This document shows, piece by piece, positions 50,589-60,960 of a stretch of DNA of 64,000 bases. Below the pieces are notes generated by a model, which was not told the DNA's origin, did no database searches, and was given only the letters and a program-made list of their open reading frames with translations. The translations under genes were made by a program, and so were the position numbers. Position 1 is the first letter of the stretch. Every line of letters begins with the position of its first letter. The DNA lies in contig JNKJ01000003.1 in NCBI GenBank assembly GCA_000702025.1, forward strand, positions 310,001 through 374,000, read 5' to 3'. The DNA comes from Blautia schinkii DSM 10518. GTDB lineage: Bacteria; Bacillota; Clostridia; Lachnospirales; Lachnospiraceae.

Positions 50589-51842
50589 TTCCGTATACTT
50601 CTTCAACACCCTCCCCGGTGCCCCGCAAATGGGGCATCGGTCTTTTTTATCGGTCATGACAAAACCGCAGACAGGGCATACATAGATGCTGTCTCTGGCG
50701 AAGTTGTCCAAATCTGCTGCCTCTTTGAGCAATTCTGCATGTATCTTCTCAGCAGCCGAAGCATCTCGGTATGCCTGGCGTGAGAGGGGTAAGTCTTGTT
50801 CTTTGCAATAATCCTGCATCATGGCATACAGCTTCTCGTATTCAAAAACCTCGCCTGCGATGAAGTTCTTCCCTGTCTCCGCAAAGGGCTGGGTTTTGTT
50901 TAATATGGAGAAAAAGCTTCGGGCGTGGCGGTATTCGGATTCTGCTAGTGCATAGAAAAGATTAGCAATCTTTTTATAACCTCTTTTTTCTGCCCGCTCG
51001 GCGAAGGTGAGGTAATGGAGGTGCGCATATAGTTCACCTTTTACTGTGTCTGCCAGTTTTTCCTTTGCAATGGGATCCTTGATTTCTCTGGTATAAGGTC
51101 TGTCTCCTAAATCAACAATCTCATGTGTCAAAACCCCCGATTTGCACCAAAAGCGCACAATGTGATAATCAATGTCGGAAGCCTTAATATCCTCAGACAC
51201 GTCTTCAATCATGGCCCCGCCTCCCCCTGTACAGATGAAGGGAATATCATCAACCGCATCCTCAAAACGGGAGTGTACATGTCCACATACGAAATACTTA
51301 ACTTTATCTTTATATGGAAGGTAGACAGCACGGAGCTTTTCATATTCCTCCTGTGAAACACAATTTTTTATAAAATGGTTGGGCAGTGGGATGTGGAAGG
51401 TAATGACCACATTTTTGCAGTCATTACGTGCCAGAATCTTTCCGAGTAAATCAAGCCCTTCCTGGTCGAATTTGCGCATTGCATTGTCCAGGACTACTAT
51501 TGTGAAATCCGGGCTGATAAGGGCATAATTCATCAGACCGAAGCTGTCACAGTAAGCTCCTGTATCATGGTTTCCCCTGAGAACATAAACATCTCTTTCA
51601 GATAATGAATTTGTTATGTCACAGATTGTATGGTAGTGCCTTGCGTCTCCTATGGGGACCAAATCGCCGGCTACGAGTATGAAATCATCCCGGCAAGCCT
51701 CCTCTAATGCGTTGGCGTAAACCTGCATCATAGAGGTTCCGAGCCCTTCACACCCAGGGTCACCGATAACGGCAAAGGAATCACACTGGGGCAGGTAATT
51801 GAGCAATTGATTTATTCTTATTATTCTTGATTTGCTATTCAT
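50577..51842 (-). CDS. Metallophosphoesterase-rubrerythrin-rubredoxin fusion
   Basis: 421 residues. Residues ~20-250 are a calcineurin-like phosphoesterase: D28 (VIGDPG), D60 (LVAGDLV), N91-H92 (LRGNHD), H150 (VITFHIP), H188 and H190 (CGHVHS). The first motif is D-x-G rather than the usual D-x-H. Residues ~260-378 are a ferritin-like rubrerythrin domain (E270, E301/E303-H306, E331, E365-H368), and 389-406 a rubredoxin with C389, C392, C403, C406. Rubrerythrin reduces peroxide; coupling it to a phosphatase is unusual. Cytosolic. Possibly a redox-sensed phosphodiesterase. Confidence 0.9.
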   Translation of the reverse strand: MNSKSRIIRINQLLNYLPQCDSFAVIGDPGCEGLGTSMMQVYANALEEACRDDFILVAGDLVPIGDARHYHTICDITNSLSERDVYVLRGNHDTGAYCDSFGLMNYALISPDFTIVVLDNAMRKFDQEGLDLLGKILARNDCKNVVITFHIPLPNHFIKNCVSQEEYEKLRAVYLPYKDKVKYFVCGHVHSRFEDAVDDIPFICTGGGGAMIEDVSEDIKASDIDYHIVRFWCKSGVLTHEIVDLGDRPYTREIKDPIAKEKLADTVKGELYAHLHYLTFAERAEKRGYKKIANLFYALAESEYRHARSFFSILNKTQPFAETGKNFIAGEVFEYEKLYAMMQDYCKEQDLPLSRQAYRDASAAEKIHAELLKEAADLDNFARDSIYVCPVCGFVMTDKKDRCPICGAPGRVLKKYTEGRA

Positions 51843-51866
51843 ATTTTTTCTTCTCCTGTTTTAGTC

Positions 51867-52000
51867 GACTCCATTGTACATGCTGTGAACAGCACCTTAT
51901 GTCTTACCATCGTACTCTCTGTGAGCCACACTTTATTCCTTACCATTGTACTCTCTCTGAGCCACACTTTATGCCTTACCATCGTACTTCCAGCCGAACT
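51867..52000. repeat. 36-bp tandem repeat downstream of uvrB
   Basis: About 3.7 copies with CTTACCATCGTACTCTCT-type units at 51903, 51939 and 51975 and a diverged one from 51867; exact 36-base period. It lies between uvrB and the fusion gene, where no gene is present (51843-52104). Confidence 0.88.
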
Positions 52001-52104
52001 CCACAGCTTGCATGATAGAACACGTCTGTACGGCTCTGCATTTCGACCTTCTTTATCCTAAGAGACAATTACATCCACAAGCACTGTTTCCCCGGCAAGA
52101 GCTA

Positions 52105-54099
52105 TCATTTCCCTCCGGTCACCTCATCCAGATTCTTTTTTAATTCTATCATCTTGTCACGCAGCTCTGCGGCTTGTTCGAAATTGAGGTCTGCAGCAGC
52201 GGCGCGCATCTGTTTCTCCACCTGGGCGATCAGCTTGGAGAGTTCCTTTTTGTTCATGGACTCCGGATCTTTCTTGAGCTTGACCTCGGTCTCGGCCACA
52301 GCCCGGGATACGGTGATGAGGTCACGTACCGCCTTTTTAATCGTAGTCGGCGTGATGCCGTGTTCTTTGTTGTAAGCCTCCTGGATTGCACGTCTTCTCT
52401 CCGTCTCGCTGATAGCTTTGCGCATGGAATCTGTCATGACATCCGCATACATGATTACATGACCGTCGCTGTTACGCGCCGCACGGCCGATGGTCTGGAT
52501 CAGTGAAACTTCCGAACGCAGAAAGCCTTCTTTGTCCGCATCGAGAATCGCAACCAGCGTAATCTCCGGAATGTCCAGGCCTTCTCGCAGAAGGTTAATA
52601 CCTACCAGTACATCAAACACATCCAGACGCATATCGCGGATAATCTCAGCGCGCTCAAGTGTATCAATATCCGAATGCAGATAACGTACGCGAATACCGA
52701 TTTCTTTCATATAATCTGTCAGGTCCTCGGCCATACGTTTCGTCAAGGTAGTAATGAGGACCTTGTTTTTCTTCTCTATCTCTTTATTTACTTCGCTTAC
52801 CAGATTATCGATCTGGCCCTCCACCGGACGCACCTCTACCTTGGGATCCAGAAGTCCTGTGGGGCGGATAATCTGCTCTGCACGGAGCAGTTCATGATTC
52901 TGCTCATATACGCCGGGTGTGGCTGATACGAACATCACCTGGTCGAGCTTTTCCTCAAATTCCTGGAAATTAAGCGGACGGTTGTCCTTCGCAGATGGCA
53001 GACGGAAGCCGAAATCCACCAGCGTCTGTTTTCTGCTCTGGTCGCCTGCATACATTCCGCCTACCTGGGGAATTGTCTTATGTGACTCATCCACAATAAG
53101 CAGAAAGTCATCACCGAAATAATCCATCAGAGTATATGGCGGCTGTCCCGGCTCCAATCCGGACAGATGCCGGGAATAGTTCTCAATTCCGGAGCAGAAG
53201 CCCGTCTCCTTCATCATCTCAATGTCAAAATTCGTTCTCTCCGAAATCCTCTGCGCCTCCAGAAGCTTGTCCTCGCTCTTAAAGTACTCAATCTGTTCCT
53301 TCAATTCCTCTTCAATGGCATCCGCAGCTTTGAGAATCTGCTCCATTGGCACCACATAATGGGACGCGGGGAAGATTCCCACATGTGCATTTACACACTT
53401 GATTTCTCCCGTCAATATATCAATATCCGTAATCCGGTCAATTTCGTCTCCGAAAAACTCCACCCTGACCGCACGGTCCGTGTAGTTGGCCGGATAAATC
53501 TCCAGCACATCCCCTCGCACGCGGAAGGTGCCGCGGTGGAAATCCATCTCATTGCGGGTATACTGGATGTCTATGAGCTGACGTATCACCTCATCCCTGT
53601 CCTTGGTCATGCCCGGCCGCAGAGAAATCACCATATCCTGAAAATCCTTCGGCGAACCCAGGCCATAAATACAGGACACAGAGGAAACAATGATCACATC
53701 TCTTCTCTCCGACAAAGCCGCTGTAGCAGAAAGCCGCAGCTTATCAATCTCATCATTGGTAGATGCGTCTTTGGCTATATAGGTATCTGTGGACGGAACG
53801 TAAGCCTCCGGCTGATAATAATCATAGTAGGACACGAAATATTCGACAGCGTTATTAGGGAAAAATTCTTTAAACTCACTGTAGAGCTGAGCGGCAAGTG
53901 TCTTATTATGGGCTAAAATCAAGGTAGGCTTATTCAGCGCCTGGATTACATTTGCCATTGTGAAGGTTTTACCGGAACCGGTGACGCCCAGTAATGTCTG
54001 GCATTGGTTGCCTTCCTTGAAGCCTTTCACCAGCTGCTCAATGGCCTGGGGCTGGTCCCCTGTTGGTGCATATTCTGATACTAATTCAAACCTATCCAT
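52105..54099 (-). CDS. uvrB: Excinuclease ABC subunit B
   Basis: 664 residues from ATG 54099 (TAAGGAGGTTTTGGCA upstream); the frame runs 28 codons further upstream without a site. Walker A is [13 protein letters not shown] (~38-50), beta-hairpin [16 protein letters not shown]-like VDESHKT, helicase motif [11 protein letters not shown], and the C-terminal UvrC-binding helix pair ([21 protein letters not shown]). Damage verification in nucleotide excision repair with UvrA and UvrC, which are not in the window. Confidence 0.97.
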   Translation of the reverse strand: MDRFELVSEYAPTGDQPQAIEQLVKGFKEGNQCQTLLGVTGSGKTFTMANVIQALNKPTLILAHNKTLAAQLYSEFKEFFPNNAVEYFVSYYDYYQPEAYVPSTDTYIAKDASTNDEIDKLRLSATAALSERRDVIIVSSVSCIYGLGSPKDFQDMVISLRPGMTKDRDEVIRQLIDIQYTRNEMDFHRGTFRVRGDVLEIYPANYTDRAVRVEFFGDEIDRITDIDILTGEIKCVNAHVGIFPASHYVVPMEQILKAADAIEEELKEQIEYFKSEDKLLEAQRISERTNFDIEMMKETGFCSGIENYSRHLSGLEPGQPPYTLMDYFGDDFLLIVDESHKTIPQVGGMYAGDQSRKQTLVDFGFRLPSAKDNRPLNFQEFEEKLDQVMFVSATPGVYEQNHELLRAEQIIRPTGLLDPKVEVRPVEGQIDNLVSEVNKEIEKKNKVLITTLTKRMAEDLTDYMKEIGIRVRYLHSDIDTLERAEIIRDMRLDVFDVLVGINLLREGLDIPEITLVAILDADKEGFLRSEVSLIQTIGRAARNSDGHVIMYADVMTDSMRKAISETERRRAIQEAYNKEHGITPTTIKKAVRDLITVSRAVAETEVKLKKDPESMNKKELSKLIAQVEKQMRAAAADLNFEQAAELRDKMIELKKNLDEVTGGK

Positions 54100-54415
54100 T
54101 GCCAAAACCTCCTTATATTCAATGCTATTACTTTCATTATCAGCCCGCATTTTTCGTCCAAAAGTAGGGCTATTTGAGTCCAAAAGTAGTAAAAAACGCC
54201 ATTACACGAATAAGATCACCTAAACTGATTTTTCCGACTCCATAATACTTGACATATTTATGCCGAACTTGAGGTCATAGTATACCACATAGTACCTTAC
54301 AATTAAATAGGAAATGATTGCAAACAACTCCCAATTAGAGACGATACCAGGCACCACTTCAATGTGTTTTTATTCATTTTTCACTTACATTTATGCATAT
54401 CTGTTTTATTCTTCC

Positions 54416-54431
54416 AGGAACATACGTTCCT
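54416..54431. promoter_or_regulatory. Candidate LexA (SOS) box
   Basis: AGGAAC-ATAC-GTTCCT contains GAAC-N4-GTTC, the Firmicute LexA core, with perfect 6-bp arms. It is about 320 bases upstream of uvrB, a standard SOS gene, though rather far from the promoter I can see. Confidence 0.45.
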
Positions 54432-54537
54432 AAAGCAAGTATAATCGCTATACTACAGTACGTCAATACTATACTTTCATATATACAAATTCTAAGTGCA
54501 TAAAATGTTACTGTTCAGAGGCTAACTGGACTTAAAT

Positions 54538-54585
54538 AAACCGATGGTGTAGACTGATAACAGTAAGACCCATCGGTTTTCTTTA
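54538..54585. terminator. Intrinsic terminator downstream of the MocR gene side
   Basis: AAACCGATGG (54538-54547) pairs with CCATCGGTTT (54570-54579), followed by TTCTTT on the plus strand; on the minus strand TTTATTTAAG follows. It can close the MocR transcript. Confidence 0.75.
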
Positions 54586-54794
54586 TCCAAATATCCTGGA
54601 TACTCTGTCAAATACATTTGCCGGGATAACCACCGATTGCTGCTGGAACTCTGTTTCCGCACGATCTCGGCTTTTGTGTTGACGCATTACTTTGGTTTTG
54701 CCGGTGTTCTGTTGTGCAGGCCGTTTAGCTTTGTTGTCAGTAACGTTAGTCTATCCTGTCGGCTATTGTCTGGCAAGTGGAAAAGCAAATATCA

Positions 54795-56210
54795 TTAAAG
54801 CCATTCCGCCCACGCCGCCTTTAGCCGCTTTACACAATCAGGAATATCCTCTAACTGTATTTTGCTAAATCCGAGAAATAAGGTATTCGGCGGACATGCA
54901 GCTTTCTCTTGCCAAAATTGCATTGTTGAATATACTTTTACTCCATGTTCAAGAGCCTTTTTAATAAGCTCATTTTGTTCCACCTTGTGAGAAAATTTCA
55001 AAAGAAAGTATTGTCCGGTGCCGTTGCTTGAAAGTTCTACATTCCCCTTTACATCGGCCAATTCTGCGGAAAACTGTTCAAGCCGTTTACGGAATATGTG
55101 ATTTAATCTTCTGACATGACGATCATATTCTCCTGTTTCAATCAAACGGGCAATCACATATTGATTTAAGAGCGGCACAGTGCTGTTATATATTTCAAAT
55201 TTTTTTAGATAGTTTTGCAACAGTAGTGGCGGCAATATCATATATCCCATACGGATTGAGGGAGAAAGAGCCTTTGAAAATGTGCCAAGATATATTACAC
55301 AATTATTTTTGTCAATGGATTGCAATGATGGTATGGGCTTTGAATAATATCGCTGTTCACTGTCAAAATCATCTTCAATGATAAAGACATCATTTTTTTG
55401 CGCCCATTCAAGCAGCTCATAACGACGGCTGATGGATAATGTAGCTCCTGTTGGAAACTGATGTGAGGGAGTAGCGTACACAGCACAGACATTAGCTGTG
55501 TGCGGGAGTTTAGAAACAACTATCCCGTTTTTATCAACAGGAACGGTCTGAATATTTATATTGCTATTGTGAAATACGGCCACGGCCTTGTTAAAGCCGG
55601 GTTCTTCCATTAAAATCGTTTTGTTTGCAGAATAAAGCAATTTGCAAAGATAATCTAAAGATTGCTGAATCCCGCATGTGATGATGATTTGATTCGCGTC
55701 ACAATGAATGCCTCTGATTCGTTCCAGATAGGCAAGCAGTTTTTCCCTTAAATATAACTCTCCTTGTTTATCCTGATATGACGATATTTTTGCCTCATTT
55801 TCTAGCAAATCCATACACTCTAATGTATAGCGTTTCCAGATCCGTTTTGGAAAGAGGTCGCTTGTCTGGCTGCCATTAGTTAAATCATATACAACAGATG
55901 GTTCTTTTTTTGTATCGGATACAGGGGGAATTATAGCGTTTTGTACCGGTTTTCTCCGGCATATTGTAAGCTCCGGTACTTTCATTACGATATATCCGAC
56001 ACCTTTTTGTGGGGTAATGTACCCCTCGGCCATTAACTGACTATATGCACCGTCAACTGTGTTTCGGCTGACACCCAAGATACCGGCCAAGCCTCTACTG
56101 CCAGCTAATATTTGCCCCTCCCCAATTGTGCCATTTAATATCTCATTTTTTATTTGTGTATAGATTTGCATATATAGAGGTTCCCTGCTTTGTCTGTTAA
56201 GGTTAATCAA
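54795..56210 (-). CDS. MocR-family (GntR/aminotransferase) regulator
   Basis: 471 residues. N-terminal GntR winged helix (1-70: YTQIKNEILNGTIGEGQILAG ... LGVSRNTVDGAYSQLMAEGY), then a fold-type I aminotransferase domain with the PLP lysine in GTFSKALSPSIRMGY and IIEDDFDSEQRY before it. Members such as PdxR and GabR sense PLP or amines. It is divergent from the HD-fragment/EamA unit at 56323, the natural target of control. Confidence 0.92.
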   Translation of the reverse strand: MINLNRQSREPLYMQIYTQIKNEILNGTIGEGQILAGSRGLAGILGVSRNTVDGAYSQLMAEGYITPQKGVGYIVMKVPELTICRRKPVQNAIIPPVSDTKKEPSVVYDLTNGSQTSDLFPKRIWKRYTLECMDLLENEAKISSYQDKQGELYLREKLLAYLERIRGIHCDANQIIITCGIQQSLDYLCKLLYSANKTILMEEPGFNKAVAVFHNSNINIQTVPVDKNGIVVSKLPHTANVCAVYATPSHQFPTGATLSISRRYELLEWAQKNDVFIIEDDFDSEQRYYSKPIPSLQSIDKNNCVIYLGTFSKALSPSIRMGYMILPPLLLQNYLKKFEIYNSTVPLLNQYVIARLIETGEYDRHVRRLNHIFRKRLEQFSAELADVKGNVELSSNGTGQYFLLKFSHKVEQNELIKKALEHGVKVYSTMQFWQEKAACPPNTLFLGFSKIQLEDIPDCVKRLKAAWAEWL

Positions 56211-56322
56211 AAAATGCCTCCTTTGGTGGCACCATACTTTTTCTGTTTAGTGGCTCTTTTAATGGTACCAATAGAAGTGTATCATATTTTGATAACAAAG
56301 AAAAGCAAAAGGAGGATTTTTT

Positions 56323-56457
56323 ATGAAAGCAGGCATTACAAGGACGGAAGCTATTATGCGCTGGTTTGCAAAAACTTTAGGTTACGAACAAGATATTGAA
56401 TTTTGGGGGATTGCAGGACTTTTACACGATATTGATTATGAGGTATATGGAGGATAG
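56323..56457 (+). pseudogene. HD-domain protein fragment
   Basis: ATG at 56323 behind AGGAGG opens a 44-codon frame reading [17 protein letters not shown] and then [16 protein letters not shown] before TAG. This is the first part of a small HD hydrolase (family members are ~180 residues); the HD pair is present but all later metal ligands are missing. Its end overlaps the region before the EamA start, so it may now act as a leader peptide. Confidence 0.65.
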
Positions 56458-56470
56458 ACCATTGAGAGTG

Positions 56471-57355
56471 ATGGAACGGAATAATGATACTAAGGACGTG
56501 CTCCTTGAGCTTGTGGCTGTTGCTTTTTTGGCAACTGGTGGAATATTTGTTAAAATTAGTGCGCTTCCCCCTATAAGCACAGGATTTTATCGGGTATTAT
56601 TTTCGATACCTCTACTTTTGCCATTGGCATTTAAGGGCTTAAAAGTTTTGACAAGAAAAGACGTGTTGATCCTGCTTCTGGCTGGCTGTTTTCTAGCTGG
56701 TGACGTTGCGTTATGGAATCTTTCGTTTAGTTATACGTCAGTAGCCAATGCAAATCTGTTGACAAATCTGACGCCATTTACAGTAATTCCTATTTCTTAT
56801 TTTCTGTTTAAGGAGAAGATACCTAAATTTTTCTTAGCAGGGGCAGCTATTACAGTGATAGGAGTATTTATTTTATTAGGTGGAAAAATCGCTCCTAATA
56901 AATCCAACTATGTCGGTGATCTTCTTGCTTTTTGTGCTTCTTTTTTTTATGCAAGTTTTATCTTAGTTTCCTATCGTTTACGCGATAAATATGAAAGCAG
57001 CGTAATCATGTTTATCAGCGGTTTCGGAAGTGTATTGACTTTAGGAATTGCTGCCTTAGTGGTAGAGGGGATTCAAATTCCGCATGGAGCAAGTGAACTT
57101 TGGCCGTTATTGGGACTAACTCTTTGTCTGCAAGTAATCGGTCATAATTTGCTGGCGCACTGTCAGGGGAAAATCAGTGTCAATTTGTCTGCTATTGTAT
57201 GTTTGTGTCAACCAGTAATTGCTTCCCTCTATTCCTTTTTTATTTTTTCCGAAACGCTTTCTGTAAAAGAGATAACAGGGATTGCTATTGTTATGGTAGG
57301 CGTGTATTTAGTAAAAGCGCAATATTCAAAAAATGAAACAGTGAGGAAAATTTGA
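56471..57355 (+). CDS. DMT/EamA-family transporter
   Basis: 294 residues from ATG 56471 (TTGAGAGTG before it; a start at 56448 is the alternative). Ten helices in two EamA repeats: VAFLATGGIFVKISAL ... ALWNLSFSYTSVANANLLTNLTPF in the first, IGHNLLAHCQGKISVNLSAIV in the second. Likely exports a metabolite such as an amino acid or vitamin precursor. Directly follows the HD fragment and is divergent from the MocR gene. Confidence 0.88.
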   Translation: MERNNDTKDVLLELVAVAFLATGGIFVKISALPPISTGFYRVLFSIPLLLPLAFKGLKVLTRKDVLILLLAGCFLAGDVALWNLSFSYTSVANANLLTNLTPFTVIPISYFLFKEKIPKFFLAGAAITVIGVFILLGGKIAPNKSNYVGDLLAFCASFFYASFILVSYRLRDKYESSVIMFISGFGSVLTLGIAALVVEGIQIPHGASELWPLLGLTLCLQVIGHNLLAHCQGKISVNLSAIVCLCQPVIASLYSFFIFSETLSVKEITGIAIVMVGVYLVKAQYSKNETVRKI

Positions 57356-57470
57356 AAGCGAAAATATGAGAGGATATAAAAGTATTTGTGAGTTTCTTCC
57401 ATAAAGAAAATGCCGGCAAAGCCTGAAAATACAGGCTATACCGGCATATAAGCCATTTCTTTCCCAATCG

Positions 57471-59102
57471 TCATGATACTTTTATATCTGTTAAATCTTC
57501 GATTTTACACTGGTGTTTCTTTTCCGCTTTATCGTAGCTGATTCCTACAGCCAGTATCCTGCCGGTATATTTTTCCGGTTCACCAATCTTTCCCTTAAAC
57601 TTCAGGGCATACTTCTTTTCCTTAATCTGCCAAATGGCTTCTTCTGGTGTATGGTCTACCTTCAACTCCAGTATGATGCAGTCTGCGTTCCTATCTCTCT
57701 CCGGGTAGAAAATGAAGTCCACATATTCTCTTCCGGCTTTATCCTCCCGCTCGATACGATAAGTATCCCTGGCACTCAAATATACAAGGTTTACCACCGC
57801 TGTCAGTTCGACCTCATTATTATAGCTGAGAAGCGGCACCTCCGTATCATGTGCAAGTTCTAAAATCTGCACCATTGTCTCTGTATCCCCAGACAAAGTT
57901 GCCTGCAGCATACGAGCAGATTCCTTCGCTAATTGGTACACATATCCCAAGGAAGGTTCTTTTTGCATCATGTCTGCAAATTTTTCCAAAAGTTCTTTAT
58001 TGGGGATGCTGACTTTTCCGTTCTCATAGCTTAAAAAGCCGTAGACCACCATAGCTGAAAAAATTTCCTCCCTGGTCTGCATATTTGTTGATGTTGCCGC
58101 ATACTCTTCAATCTTTGCCGGGACAGCCGCTCCAGAAATCATACGCGCCAAGTCATCCCGGACCTCATCCACGTTGTGCTCAATATAATAATATATCTCG
58201 TCATAGGGTCCGGCACTTGTCCAATAATTTTCCAGACTGCTATAGCTCAATGCCAAAACGACAGAGCGTGGGTTGTATACACGTTCCCCGGAAGCCGTAT
58301 GGTATCCATTATACCAGAGCCGTAATCCGTCCATGGTAACCCTTGCTTCTGCACTTTTCTGCAGATACCGTCCGTACAGTTGTGTTACCTCAGCCTCCGT
58401 AAAACCAAAATAATCCGCAAAGGCTGGTGATTTTGCCATGGTAAATTCTACAAACATATTTAATTCTGAACCACTGGAATATTTTGCAATAGGAAGAATC
58501 CCTGTCATATATGCCATGAGCACGTATGGCCTGTCTTTCAGCAGACTCCGTAAAAAACGCAGATATGCCATTTTATCTTCCTCTGTCACAAAATTTTGAT
58601 GAAAGATAAAGTCCCATTCATCCAATACAAAAATAAAACGTGCGTTGGGATTTCCCGCATAAATATCCAGCAACGTATCTATGACATTTCCCTCCCCACA
58701 CGCCCTCGCGTCCGGGTATTCTCTTCTCAAATCACTTACCAACAGTTCCCTTATCCGCTCAATATATTGTTTGTAGGAGGTACATTCTTCTGAAATGTCA
58801 TTCAGAGAAATATGAATCACCGAATACTGATTCCGATACTGGTTGTACTTTTCATGCCTGGATATCGCAAGATTTTCGAATATATCCTGTGCATCACATC
58901 CTTTTGAAAAGAAAGAAGCAATCATATTTGCCATGACTGTCTTTCCAAATCTTCGCGGCCTTGTAATACAAATATGGTTGTTTCCACTATCCACCAATGG
59001 AAACAGCTGTTCCAGCATTTGTGTTTTATCCACAAAATAAGGTTTTATGGTTTCGCCTTTATATAATGCATATGCACTTGTGCTGTTCAAATAGATTCCC
59101 AT
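57471..59102 (-). CDS. AAA-ATPase-like / PD-(D/E)XK nuclease protein, copy 1
   Basis: 543 residues. N-terminal AAA-ATPase_like domain with Walker A around [12 protein letters not shown] (~46-57), Walker B RFIFVLDEWDFIF (~155-167) and the family tract EFTMAKSPAFADYFGFTE; C-terminal PDDEXK_9 nuclease (~425-543) with VDFIFYP and IILELKVD giving the D...ExK site. Function unknown; the family is greatly expanded in gut Firmicutes and Bacteroidetes. A close paralogue follows at 59158. Confidence 0.9.
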   Translation of the reverse strand: MGIYLNSTSAYALYKGETIKPYFVDKTQMLEQLFPLVDSGNNHICITRPRRFGKTVMANMIASFFSKGCDAQDIFENLAISRHEKYNQYRNQYSVIHISLNDISEECTSYKQYIERIRELLVSDLRREYPDARACGEGNVIDTLLDIYAGNPNARFIFVLDEWDFIFHQNFVTEEDKMAYLRFLRSLLKDRPYVLMAYMTGILPIAKYSSGSELNMFVEFTMAKSPAFADYFGFTEAEVTQLYGRYLQKSAEARVTMDGLRLWYNGYHTASGERVYNPRSVVLALSYSSLENYWTSAGPYDEIYYYIEHNVDEVRDDLARMISGAAVPAKIEEYAATSTNMQTREEIFSAMVVYGFLSYENGKVSIPNKELLEKFADMMQKEPSLGYVYQLAKESARMLQATLSGDTETMVQILELAHDTEVPLLSYNNEVELTAVVNLVYLSARDTYRIEREDKAGREYVDFIFYPERDRNADCIILELKVDHTPEEAIWQIKEKKYALKFKGKIGEPEKYTGRILAVGISYDKAEKKHQCKIEDLTDIKVS

Positions 59103-59157
59103 CGTTCACGCTCACTTCCTCTGCACTTTACAGCTTCTTATGATTTGGGACATTGCG

Positions 59158-60786
59158 CTACTCCATTGTTTCCGTCAAAATCTCTATTTTACAGCTATGT
59201 TCTTTCCTTTCCCGGTCATAGCTGATTCCTACTGCAAGTATCCTTCCTGAATACCTTGGCTCTTCCCCTATCTTCCCCTTAAATTTCAGGGCATATTTCT
59301 TCTCTTTAATCTGTTGGATAGCCACATCGGGCGCGGAATCTACTTTCAGTTCCAGGATGATACAGTCTGCAGTTTTGTCCGTTTCCGGATAAAAAATAAA
59401 GTCCACATATCCTCTTCCGGCTTTATCCTCCCGCTCGATACGATAAGTATCCCTGGCACTCAAATATACAAGGTTTACCACCGCTGTCAGTTCGACCTCA
59501 TTGTTATAGCTGAGAAGCGGCACCTCCGTGTCATGAGCCAATTCCAGAATCTCTGCCATTGTTTTGGTATCACCTGCTATGGTCGCCCTAAGCATACGCT
59601 CCGATTCCTTCGCCAGCCGATATACATATCCCAAAGATGGCTCTTTTTGCAGCATGTCAGCAAATTTCTCCATCAGTTCCTTATTGGGTATTTCCGTTTT
59701 TCCATCTTTGTAACTTAGAAAACCATACACGACCATAGCCGAAAAAATCTCATCCCTGGTCAATAAATCCATTGATGTTGCTGCATATTCCCGGATTTTT
59801 GTCGGTACAGACACACCAGACACCATCAGTGCCAGGTCATCCCGGACATCGTCCACGTTATGCTCAATGTAATAGTAAATCTCATCATAAGGTCCTGCAC
59901 TTGTCCAGTAATTTTCCACATGGTTATAGCTCAGAGCCAAAACAACAGAACGTGGGTTATAAACACGTTCCCCTGAGGCCGTATGGTATCCATTATACCA
60001 GGCTCTCAGGCTGTCCATGGTGACACTTGGTTCCTCACACCTATGCAGATACCGTTCATACAATACCGACACTTCTGCCTCTGTAAATCCGAAGGAGTCT
60101 GAAAAAGACGGGGATTTTGCCATTGTAAATTCCACAAACATATTCAGTTCCGACCCGCTTGAATATTTCGCAATAGGAAGAATTCCAGTCATATAGGTAA
60201 AAATGACATAGGGCATATCTTTTAATAAGCTCCGTAAAAAAGATAGATATTCTTTCTTCTCCCCTTCTGTAACAAAACTCTGGTGGAAAATGTAGTCCCA
60301 TTCGTCCAGAATAAAAATGAACTTTATCGTATCGTCCCTGTCATTAAGGGACAGAAGAATATCCCAAACAGCCTCATTTTCATCTACTTCCATATCTGGA
60401 TACGCCTCTTTAATATCTTTGATCAGAAGCCTTTCGATTCGGTCAATATACTCTCTGTAGGAATTGCACCTTCTTGGCAGATCATTAAAAGATATATGAA
60501 TGACCCGGTATTGATTCAGATGTTTCCGGTAATCCACATATTTAGAAATCTTTAATTTTTTAAAAATATCATCTGCATCACATGCTAGTGAAAAATAGGA
60601 GGAAATCATATTTGCCATAACCGTTTTTCCAAACCGTCTGGGCCGCGTAATGCAGATTTGGCTGCCGCCATTCGCAACTAATGGAATGATTTCTTCCAAT
60701 ATCTGTGATTTATCTACAAAGTATGGCTGCTCGGTATCTGTTTTACACAGATTATATGCTCTTTTACTGTTCAAATAGATTCCCAT
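59158..60786 (-). CDS. AAA-ATPase-like / PD-(D/E)XK nuclease protein, copy 2
   Basis: 542 residues, same domains as 57471-59102: Walker [13 protein letters not shown], Walker B KFIFILDEWDYIF, nuclease VDFIFYPETD and IILELKVD. Large blocks are identical at protein and DNA level (for example the segment around LVYLSARDTYRIEREDKAG), so the pair arose by recent tandem duplication or is kept alike by gene conversion. The two genes are 55 bases apart. Confidence 0.9.
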   Translation of the reverse strand: MGIYLNSKRAYNLCKTDTEQPYFVDKSQILEEIIPLVANGGSQICITRPRRFGKTVMANMISSYFSLACDADDIFKKLKISKYVDYRKHLNQYRVIHISFNDLPRRCNSYREYIDRIERLLIKDIKEAYPDMEVDENEAVWDILLSLNDRDDTIKFIFILDEWDYIFHQSFVTEGEKKEYLSFLRSLLKDMPYVIFTYMTGILPIAKYSSGSELNMFVEFTMAKSPSFSDSFGFTEAEVSVLYERYLHRCEEPSVTMDSLRAWYNGYHTASGERVYNPRSVVLALSYNHVENYWTSAGPYDEIYYYIEHNVDDVRDDLALMVSGVSVPTKIREYAATSMDLLTRDEIFSAMVVYGFLSYKDGKTEIPNKELMEKFADMLQKEPSLGYVYRLAKESERMLRATIAGDTKTMAEILELAHDTEVPLLSYNNEVELTAVVNLVYLSARDTYRIEREDKAGRGYVDFIFYPETDKTADCIILELKVDSAPDVAIQQIKEKKYALKFKGKIGEEPRYSGRILAVGISYDRERKEHSCKIEILTETME

Positions 60787-60960
60787 CGCTCACGCTCCCC
60801 TTACTCTGCATTTTCCAGTCCCCAAATTTCGGACAAGATATCTTTTATAATTATATCAGATATCCTGTGCAATTTATACCTCTATTTATCAGAGCTCCAG
60901 ACCCTTTCCGTGTTTTTTATAAATCAGTTTTCTTCATTGAATTAATTTGATTCTTTTAGA

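Larger units (their letters stand above)
54100..54794. other. Long intergenic region upstream of uvrB
   Basis: 695 bases without a gene. It contains a SOS-like box (54416-54431), a promoter-like TTTAAT-N17-TATACT on the minus strand near 54277-54305, and a terminator at 54538-54579. The remaining ~200 bases next to the MocR gene are featureless to me. Confidence 0.6.
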
